From: an uncultured Acidaminococcus sp.
GTDB taxonomy: Bacteria > Bacillota > Negativicutes > Acidaminococcales > Acidaminococcaceae
NCBI GenBank assembly: GCA_900538365.1
Contig: UPXT01000008.1
Span: forward strand, 1-56,520
DNA: 56,520 nt
Direction: 5' to 3'
Numbering within the stretch: position 1 is the first letter of the stretch; each line of letters begins with the position of its first letter. Made by a program: the position numbers and the translations under genes. The notes below the pieces were generated by a model. The model worked only from the letters and a program-made list of their open reading frames with translations. It was not told the origin of the DNA and searched no databases. Shown piece after piece: positions 50,433 through 56,520 of the stretch.

Positions 50433-52618
50433 AGCACCCATTTTTCAATTTTTTCCGCAAAAAGAAGCAGAAAAAGGCGCCTGAGGGTCCTTCCTTCCCT
50501 CAGTGGAACCGTCCTTCGGGACGAAGAAGGCAGCCCTCGGAAACTGACCGTGCTTTTTCAGCGTCTGCCGCGCATGAACGCAGCCGCCGGATCCTAACAT
50601 TGGAAAGGGATCGCGGGACCTTGAAGCAGGGACAGGAACGCAGCCGCATCTTGAGCCTTGCCATGGTCTTGTTTGTCGGTGCCATTATCCTGCAGCTTGT
50701 GAACCTGCAGTTTGTCCAAAAGGATTTTCTTGCCCACTGGGCCCTGAATCAGATCAGTGGAGAAAACCTTGAAATTGTGCCCCGCGGGAGCATTGTAGAC
50801 CGTAATGGTGAAGAACTGGCCGTGAGTGTGGCTTCTCGGTCACTTTACGTCAATCCCCAGGAACTGGTTGACGATCCTGACCGCTGGCCAAAGGGCAAGA
50901 TGCCGGTTCGGGATGTGCGGCAGGTGGCTGCTAATCGTCTTTCCCCCATTCTGCAGATGCCTGCTTCAGAGCTCATGGAACTTTTTACTGATAAGCAGAA
51001 AATGTTCTTATGGGTGAAACGAACCTTGGATCCCCGCGTTGCCCAGGAAGTTTCTGAGGTACTGGATGAAGAAAAAATCCCTGGATTTCACTTCAAGGAG
51101 GAAAGCAAGCGGTATTATCCCAAGGATAACCTTGCCGCTCAAGTCATCGGATTTGTCGGAATCGATGATAAAGGGCTTGAAGGCGTGGAAGCTTCCATGG
51201 ATACGTATCTGCGCGGCGTCAAGGAAAAGCAGACCAATTACACGGATGCCAAGGGCAACCTCATTGGACCGTCCGGCCTGAATGAGGTCCAGATCCAGCG
51301 AAAGAATACCGTACAGCTGACCATTGACGCACGCATGCAGTTCATCTTGGAGCGCGGACTTGACGAAGCCATCAAAAAGACAAAGGCGGCAAGCGCCGCG
51401 GCAATCCTTATGGATCCCAATACGGGAGAAATCTTGGGAATGGCAAGCCGGCCGACTTTCGATCCCAATCACTTTGACGACGCGTCCAGTGAGGCCTATA
51501 TGAACCGCGGCGTAGGAATCATTTATGAGCCTGGGTCCGTCTTTAAACCCATTATGGGTTCCGCCGGCCTTATGGAAAAAATCATTACGCCGGAGACACC
51601 CTTTCATGATGAAGGATCCATCGATGTCGGCGGACGGCGCATCCGTAACTGGGACGGCCGTGGATTGGGCAATATCAAGTTCGAGGATATCATCAAGTTT
51701 TCTGTCAATACGGGCATGGCTTCCCTGGGACTCAAGCTCGGCGGAGAAAAGGAAACCGAGTATGCCAAGCGCTTTGGCTTTGGTGAGGCTACGGGAACGG
51801 ATGTACCGGGCGAAGAAGTGGGAATCCTTTATAATCCAAAGGACATGGTTCCCTCTGATGTCGCTACCATGGGAATCGGTCAGGGGATTGCTGTCACACC
51901 GCTTCAGATGCTACGGGCCATCTGCGCCATTGCAAACGGTGGAAACCTCGTCCGCCCTTATGTCGTAAAGAAAGTGACCAGCCCTGATGGCAAGGTCATC
52001 AAGGAAAACAAGACCCAAGTAGACCGTCAGGTCATTACGCCGGAAGTGGCCTCCCAGATGCGGGCCATGATGGAAAAGGTTGTTTCTGAAGGGGGCGGCA
52101 AATCGGCCCAGATCAAAGGCTACAAGATTGCAGGCAAGACGGGAACCGCAGAAAAGCTTTCTCCCAAAGGAGGGTATATCCCCGGTGTCTATATTGCTTC
52201 CTTTGTGGGCTTTGTTCCCAGTGACAATCCTCGCTATGCCATGATCATCATGATCGACTCTCCAAAAGGTGCCTATTATGGGGCCCAGGTCTCAGCACCG
52301 ATTTTCCGTGATACGCTGCAGCAGATTCTTGTGGCTCAAGGTGTCCAGCCGAGCAATAAGGCCAATCTTAAGACCATGGATTCACTTGCAGAAAAGGATG
52401 ACGGAAAGGAAGGGGCCCTGCCCAGTCTTGTTCCCAGCGGGGAAAAGGCAGTTCGCCTGCCCAACCTTGCCGGCTGGTCCCTGCGGGAGACGATGGAGAT
52501 CCTTCAAAAGGGCGGCCTCAAGCTCCTGCCCATTGGCAGCGGAACCAGCTTCAAGCAATCCCCGCCGCCGGGGACAACTCTCCATGAAGGGGATGCTGTA
52601 ACGGTTTGGTTCCGGTAA
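50429..52618 (+). CDS. Class B penicillin-binding protein with PASTA domain
   Basis: A 729-residue transpeptidase: basic N-terminal tail, one helix (about 78-97), PBP dimerisation domain (about 115-290), transpeptidase domain with S370 and K373 in EPGSVFKP, the SVN triad in KFSVNTGMAS and KTGTAEK (about 570), then a PASTA domain (about 670-729). FtsI/SpoVD-like. It crosslinks glycan made by the SEDS partner encoded just before. ATG 50429 overlaps the previous stop; the GTG at 50420 is less likely. Confidence 0.92.
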   Translation: MKHPFFNFFRKKKQKKAPEGPSFPQWNRPSGRRRQPSETDRAFSASAAHERSRRILTLERDRGTLKQGQERSRILSLAMVLFVGAIILQLVNLQFVQKDFLAHWALNQISGENLEIVPRGSIVDRNGEELAVSVASRSLYVNPQELVDDPDRWPKGKMPVRDVRQVAANRLSPILQMPASELMELFTDKQKMFLWVKRTLDPRVAQEVSEVLDEEKIPGFHFKEESKRYYPKDNLAAQVIGFVGIDDKGLEGVEASMDTYLRGVKEKQTNYTDAKGNLIGPSGLNEVQIQRKNTVQLTIDARMQFILERGLDEAIKKTKAASAAAILMDPNTGEILGMASRPTFDPNHFDDASSEAYMNRGVGIIYEPGSVFKPIMGSAGLMEKIITPETPFHDEGSIDVGGRRIRNWDGRGLGNIKFEDIIKFSVNTGMASLGLKLGGEKETEYAKRFGFGEATGTDVPGEEVGILYNPKDMVPSDVATMGIGQGIAVTPLQMLRAICAIANGGNLVRPYVVKKVTSPDGKVIKENKTQVDRQVITPEVASQMRAMMEKVVSEGGGKSAQIKGYKIAGKTGTAEKLSPKGGYIPGVYIASFVGFVPSDNPRYAMIIMIDSPKGAYYGAQVSAPIFRDTLQQILVAQGVQPSNKANLKTMDSLAEKDDGKEGALPSLVPSGEKAVRLPNLAGWSLRETMEILQKGGLKLLPIGSGTSFKQSPPPGTTLHEGDAVTVWFR

Positions 52619-52673
52619 AGCGTTGTCACAGTGGGGCTCCTTGTAGTAGAATAAAATCAGGTGGATTCTTATC

Positions 52674-52717
52674 AGACTGCAACAGTCTTCTTAGAGGAAA
52701 CTGTTGCAGTCTTTTTT
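52674..52717 (+). terminator. Terminator of the trmB-SEDS-PBP group
   Basis: A 13-bp perfect stem (agactgcaacagt at 52674-52686 with 52700-52712) has a 13-nt loop and six T residues. Confidence 0.92.
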
Positions 52718-52765
52718 ATGGGGAGAGGGCTGCTCTCCTCATTCCCGAAGAAAGGATGAATCAAC

Positions 52766-53587
52766 GTGAAACGACAGCTTGTCCTTAAAGGTAAGCCCGT
52801 GGCTGACGCGATTCGAGAAAAACTGGTCTCCCGGTTTTCCGAATGCGAAGCAACCTTGGCCACTTTTATCATAGGAAACAATGCACCGGCCCATGTCTAT
52901 AAGCGGAGTCTCTTGAAATGCGCTGAAAGCCTGGGCGTTAGGACGCGGGATGTGGAATTGCCCGAGAGCGTGACTCAACAGGAGGCTGAGGCCGCCCTTC
53001 GGGCCCTCAGCGATGATCCGGCTGTGACGGGAATCCTGCCCCTTATGCCGGTACCGCCTCAAATCAAGCAGATGGCTCTCATGAGCTGCCTTGATCCCAA
53101 AAAGGATATGGACTGCCTCCATCCCCTGAACAGTGGAGAATTTTATCTGGGCATCAGTCCTTGGGGCCCCTGTACGCCGCGGGCCTGTATTGCCCTGCTT
53201 GACTATTATCATATCCCCCTTGTGGGCAAACGGGTCGTCATGGTGGGGTACGGTGATGTGGTTGGCCGTCCGCTCACGCTCATGCTCGTCGATCGCCATG
53301 CGACAGTCACCGTATGCCGTTCCAAAACGAAAAATCTGCCTAACATTCTCAGTCAGGCAGATGTGATTTTGAGCGCCGTTGGCAAACCAAACTTTATCAC
53401 CGAAGATATGGTTCGTGAAAACTGCGTCCTTGTCGATATTGGGCTCTCTTCCCTTGATGGGAAAATGGTGGGCGATATTTCTGAAGGGGCAAAGCTCAAG
53501 AAGGCGGCTGCTTATACGCCTGTTCCTGGTGGGGTCGGGGTCCTCAGCAATCTCATGGTCATGGAGACCCTGACGCGGAACCTTTGA
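52766..53587 (+). CDS. folD: FolD-like protein with altered catalytic residues
   Basis: A 273-residue homologue of methylenetetrahydrofolate dehydrogenase/cyclohydrolase with both domains. Aligning NNAPAHVYKRSLLKCAESLG to FolD puts Y45 at the conserved tyrosine, but the catalytic lysine (K54 in E. coli) is L49. In GILPLMPVP the conserved glutamine of the QLPLP motif is L93. Both aspartates of the KDVDG motif are kept (KDMDC, D114 and D116), and the NADP site VGYGDVVGRP is plausible. Cyclohydrolase activity is doubtful; dehydrogenase activity may remain. It has its own transcription unit. Family assignment is sure, function is not. Confidence 0.8.
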   Translation: MKRQLVLKGKPVADAIREKLVSRFSECEATLATFIIGNNAPAHVYKRSLLKCAESLGVRTRDVELPESVTQQEAEAALRALSDDPAVTGILPLMPVPPQIKQMALMSCLDPKKDMDCLHPLNSGEFYLGISPWGPCTPRACIALLDYYHIPLVGKRVVMVGYGDVVGRPLTLMLVDRHATVTVCRSKTKNLPNILSQADVILSAVGKPNFITEDMVRENCVLVDIGLSSLDGKMVGDISEGAKLKKAAAYTPVPGGVGVLSNLMVMETLTRNL

Positions 53588-53983
53588 TCAGCTGTCGTAT
53601 CTTGTCTTGAGCTTATTCATGAATTTTTCCTTTTTGACCAGGAAGCGTTCATGGGATCCTTGTCCAATGATGCCGTGTTCGTCGGAAGCCGTGAGCTTAA
53701 AGGAAAGCTTGCGCCCGTCGACACCGACAAGAACGGCCTTGGCTGTTACCCTGCGGCCAACAGCGGTTGCCGCGTCATGGGAGATGTTGAGACTGATGCC
53801 GACACTTGTCGTATCCTCATCGAGAAGGGGTTCCACCAAGTTGCAGGCAGCCTGTTCCATAAGGGCAACCAGGGCCGGTGTAGCAAAGACATCGAGACTG
53901 CCGCTCTTCATGGCTTTTGCTGTGTTTGTGTGCATGACCATGACCGTTGCTTCAGCAGCGGCACCAATCCGAAATTCTGTCAT
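53588..53983 (-). CDS. FlK-like hotdog acyl-CoA thioesterase
   Basis: A 131-residue single hotdog-fold protein. T35, E43 and H69 occur with the same spacing as the catalytic T42, E50 and H76 of Streptomyces fluoroacetyl-CoA thioesterase FlK, shifted by 7. VFATPALVALMEQAA forms the central helix. It should hydrolyse a short acyl-CoA; real substrate unknown. Convergent with folD, with stops touching and no terminator between. Confidence 0.85.
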   Translation of the reverse strand: MTEFRIGAAAEATVMVMHTNTAKAMKSGSLDVFATPALVALMEQAACNLVEPLLDEDTTSVGISLNISHDAATAVGRRVTAKAVLVGVDGRKLSFKLTASDEHGIIGQGSHERFLVKKEKFMNKLKTRYDS

Positions 53984-54137
53984 AATGATCCACTTCTTTC
54001 TGCAATATTTTTAAAATCCATTCGTTATCATTGTATTCATTTTTAGGTGTTTAGGCAAGGGAGGGGGGAGCATTCCCCCCTGTTTCCGCAAGGCATGGAG
54101 ATAGGGGCCTGCCTTTATGCCATAAGGAGGGAGAACC

Positions 54138-55637
54138 ATGTTGTTCCACGATATTTTTGCCCATCATCCCAAGGAGCGGGAAGCCATCATTGACCAGGAT
54201 CGCAGCGTTACCTATGGTGAGTTTCAGGACCTGGTGGAGCGCTGGGCCGCTTATTTTGAAGCCCTGGGTGTAAAAAAGGGGGACCGTGTCGGCCTTGTCA
54301 GCAAGAACTGCCTGGAATTCGTTGTCACCTATTTTGCTGTCATCAAGGCTGGCGGCGTCATCGTTCCCATTAATTTTCAGCTGGTGCCGAGGGAGATTGC
54401 CTATATCGTCAAGGATACAGCAATGAAGCTTCTTGTCGTAAAGGAAAAGCTGCCTCTTGAGGAACCGCTGCAGGAGCTTTCTGCCCCGCCTTTGAAGCAG
54501 CTTACCTTTGATGAGCTGCTTCATGCGCCCGACCGGGAATTTGTGCCCGTATCCCTTACGGAACACGATCCGTCGACCATCATCTATACATCGGGAACGA
54601 CGGGCAAACCTAAAGGGGCCATGCTCAGCCACGGGAACCTTTACGCCAATGCCCGTGATTTTATGGAATCGATTCCTTTGACAGCAGATGATACGGCCTT
54701 GTGCGTCCTTCCTATGTATCACTGTTTTGCCTGGACTGTATGCGTGGCCGGTCCCCTGCTTCGCGGCGGACGGATCGTCATCCAGGCAGTCTACCAGTTC
54801 AAGGCGGCCATGCGGCTTGTAAAGCAGTACGGTGTAACGATGTTTACTGGCGTGCCAGCCGTGTACCGTCTTCTTCATGAGAGCCGTGATCTTGATTCTG
54901 TCGATTCTGTCCGTTATTTCATCAGCGGCGGGGCTCCTTTGGGGCTCGACCTCGCCCGCAGTTTTGCCCTTAAGTTCGGCCGTCCCGTCCTTGAGGGATA
55001 TGGCCTTTCTGAAGCCTCCCCGGTTGTCTCCGTCAACCTGCCCCATAAGGTCAAGGCCGGTTCTATTGGCCCGACCATTGCCCATGTTGAGGCAAAGATC
55101 ATCAATGCCCATGGGGAGGAAATCCCTCATTTTGAACGGGGGGAACTTCTTGTTAAGGGTCCCAATGTCATGCTTGGCTATCTCAATCTACCGGAAGCGA
55201 CGGCTAAGGCCATTGAAAAGGATGGCTGGCTTCATACCGGTGACGTAGGGTACATGGATGAAGATGGTTTTATCTTCCTTGTCGATCGCGTCAAAGATAT
55301 GATTATTTCAAGCGGTGAAAATGTGTACCCGCGGGAAATTGAAGAGGTTGTAAGTGCCTATCCTGGCGTGGAGGAGTGTTCCGTCATTGGCATCCCTGAT
55401 GCCCTGCGGGGTCAGTCCATCTGTCTTTATGTGGTTTCGCGGGAAGGAGAGACCATTGATAAGAAGGCCCTGCGCCAGTACCTAATTGGCCGCATTGCCC
55501 CTTATAAGGTGCCGCGGGAGTATTTTCTTGTTGAGTCCCTTCCCAAAACAGCTTTGGGCAAGGTTCGCAAGAATGTCCTGCGCGATGAGACCGTGGCCAT
55601 CCTGTCGAAAAACAAGTTTGCCGGGAGGGCCCTGTGA
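54138..55637 (+). CDS. AMP-forming acyl-CoA ligase
   Basis: A 499-residue ANL-superfamily enzyme: P-loop YTSGTTGKPKGAMLSH (about 150-166), YGLSEASPVV (A5), HTGDVGYMDEDGF (A7), DRVKDMIISSGENVYPREIE (A8) and the catalytic lysine in PKTALGKVRKN (A10). It activates a carboxylic acid as acyl-AMP and makes the CoA thioester; resembles long-chain fatty acid CoA ligases. The start follows aaggagggagaacc. The adjacent thioesterase on the other strand could act on the same pool (inference). A GC hairpin (aggggggagcattcccccct, about 54060-54080) lies upstream. Confidence 0.9.
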   Translation: MLFHDIFAHHPKEREAIIDQDRSVTYGEFQDLVERWAAYFEALGVKKGDRVGLVSKNCLEFVVTYFAVIKAGGVIVPINFQLVPREIAYIVKDTAMKLLVVKEKLPLEEPLQELSAPPLKQLTFDELLHAPDREFVPVSLTEHDPSTIIYTSGTTGKPKGAMLSHGNLYANARDFMESIPLTADDTALCVLPMYHCFAWTVCVAGPLLRGGRIVIQAVYQFKAAMRLVKQYGVTMFTGVPAVYRLLHESRDLDSVDSVRYFISGGAPLGLDLARSFALKFGRPVLEGYGLSEASPVVSVNLPHKVKAGSIGPTIAHVEAKIINAHGEEIPHFERGELLVKGPNVMLGYLNLPEATAKAIEKDGWLHTGDVGYMDEDGFIFLVDRVKDMIISSGENVYPREIEEVVSAYPGVEECSVIGIPDALRGQSICLYVVSREGETIDKKALRQYLIGRIAPYKVPREYFLVESLPKTALGKVRKNVLRDETVAILSKNKFAGRAL

Positions 55638-56449
55638 TGAAACGGTTCCTTGTCCTCATGGCGCTCGCCGCGTCCCTTCTCCTGACAGGATGTGCCCGTG
55701 GAGAGATTACGGTAGAACTTTCCCGCTTAGGAGCGGCGGATCTTACGGCCAAGCTCGTCACGCTTCCCATCCTTCAGCCAACGGCGGAGACCTTTGAAGA
55801 GGACTTCAAAAAAGATGGTTATACAGTCCAAAAAGTCGATGAAGGTGAATATAAGGGGTTTGTCGCCCATCGTCACTACAATCAGCTTTCGGACATCAAG
55901 GAATCCAAGCTGCTGCGGACCTATGACTTTGAAACGTGGTCCCATGCGGCTCAGTATGCCGTGAAAAATAACGGGGCTGCTGAATCGGGGCCCGAGGATA
56001 AGGGCCTGCGCCCTGCCCTTCCAGCAGAACGGCATGCGCCTGTTGTGACCTATCATGGGGGATTTCTTTTTGATACAGTGAGCGTTCACAGAACCGTCCA
56101 GCTCAGCCCCCGTGAGGCGATGAAAGACCCCCGTACGGCGGGAATCCTGCGCAGCATCATGAGTCAGTTTGACCTGCGCTTCATCCTGAAGCTGCCGACC
56201 CGTGTCGACAGTGCCAACGCAACGAGCGTCAGTGAGGACGGCAGGGTCCTTATGTGGCGTCTGCCCTTGGGTGAAGATTCCGATCTTGATGCCTCCGTGA
56301 CCTATCTAAATCCCATGAAAGCGGCAGGATGGATTGTCCTGATTGGGGTCTTAGGTGGGTTAGGATCTGTTTACTTCCGGAAACGACGCAGGGAAAAAGC
56401 CCTCGAAGCGTTAGAAAAGAAACAAAGCGATGAGACCAACTTGTCCTGA
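55634..56449 (+). CDS. DUF3153-type membrane-anchored lipoprotein
   Basis: A 271-residue protein with a lipoprotein signal (lipobox LLLTGC, cysteine at about 20), a beta-rich outer domain and a C-terminal transmembrane helix (about 231-248, GWIVLIGVLGGLGSVYF) followed by a basic tail. This resembles DUF3153/LppM-like proteins of unknown role. Its start overlaps the ligase stop (gtgatg), so the two are translationally coupled. The right inverted repeat starts 17 bp after its stop. Confidence 0.75.
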   Translation: MMKRFLVLMALAASLLLTGCARGEITVELSRLGAADLTAKLVTLPILQPTAETFEEDFKKDGYTVQKVDEGEYKGFVAHRHYNQLSDIKESKLLRTYDFETWSHAAQYAVKNNGAAESGPEDKGLRPALPAERHAPVVTYHGGFLFDTVSVHRTVQLSPREAMKDPRTAGILRSIMSQFDLRFILKLPTRVDSANATSVSEDGRVLMWRLPLGEDSDLDASVTYLNPMKAAGWIVLIGVLGGLGSVYFRKRRREKALEALEKKQSDETNLS

Positions 56450-56466
56450 AAAATTCACTGCCCACC

Positions 56467-56520
56467 CTAAGCGTAAAATGTTTCTCGGTAGGGAAAAATA
56501 GTCCTTGCAAAATAAAGGGG
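56467..56520. repeat. Right copy of 54-bp terminal inverted repeat
   Basis: Exact reverse complement of 2-55. Nothing else is seen between the lipoprotein stop and this repeat; no terminator of the preceding operon is evident before the repeat begins. Confidence 0.9.

Noticed and set aside
54051..55130. 359-codon open frame opposite the acyl-CoA ligase
   Set aside because: Same reason: no start signal and no motif, and the ligase motifs lie on the plus strand.
1..56520. Mobile element or phage bounded by the terminal repeats
   Set aside because: The content is housekeeping and metabolic genes with no integrase, transposase or phage gene.

Overview
The window reads as a chromosomal segment of a diderm, anaerobic Firmicute of the class Negativicutes, most likely an Acidaminococcus-like organism (inference). 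The reasons are mixed: Gram-positive-style promoters, strong Shine-Dalgarno sites and dense T-tailed terminators occur together with an outer-membrane TolC/NodT-type channel, a complete Rnf complex, a V-type ATPase and a gene set that fits growth on aconitate, a substrate Acidaminococcus fermentans is known to oxidise. No rRNA, tRNA, CRISPR array, transposase or phage gene was found. The two window ends carry the same 54-bp sequence in opposite orientation, so the window looks like a contig or segment bounded by two copies of one repeat.

Layout. 0.1-1.3 kb: rpsF-ssb-rpsR with its promoter and terminator. 1.4-8.0 kb: tripartite ABC exporter (outer-membrane channel, HlyD-type adaptor, double-ATPase protein, two YbhS/YbhR-like permeases). 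8.0-9.5 kb: MATE exporter on the minus strand with a consensus promoter, a palindrome over its start point and a terminator-like hairpin in its leader. 9.6-17.9 kb: LysR regulator divergent from a five-gene cluster: PrpF-family isomerase, YbhJ-type aconitase, MatC-like permease, beta-propeller lactonase and a biotin-less OadA-like protein. Its content parallels E. coli ybhD/ybhH/ybhJ/pgl. 18.0-21.0 kb: ECF transporter with a TrpP-like S component, probably for tryptophan. 21.3-29.8 kb: V-ATPase operon ntpFIKECGABD, with a complete Na+-site signature in the K subunit. 29.8-34.2 kb: a candidate small RNA, an exported SGNH hydrolase, a structured leader RNA with two copies of a possible antiterminator element, and a two-component system. 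34.3-36.7 kb: AmmeMemoRadiSam pair (AmrS and a Memo-AMMECR1 fusion). 36.9-44.5 kb: minus-strand operon rnfCDGEAB-apbE-NusG II protein-Gx transporter-uracil-DNA glycosylase. 44.8-48.4 kb: radical SAM protein, NlpC/P60 endopeptidase and an AcoR-like regulator whose AAA+ domain has lost the sigma-54 contact motif. 48.6-52.6 kb: trmB, a FtsW/RodA protein and a PASTA-containing PBP. 52.8-56.4 kb: FolD-like protein with altered catalytic residues, FlK-like thioesterase, acyl-CoA ligase and a DUF3153-type lipoprotein.

How the genes fit together. Rnf couples ferredoxin oxidation to an ion gradient, ApbE attaches FMN to its G and D subunits, and the V-ATPase can use the gradient. The aconitate cluster would isomerise trans-aconitate to cis-aconitate and hydrate it to citrate or isocitrate. 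The OadA-like protein would act further down, but its key active-site lysine is replaced. The features most worth following are this modified carboxyltransferase domain, the duplicated-element leader RNA ahead of the two-component system, the degenerate enhancer-binding regulator and the altered FolD.
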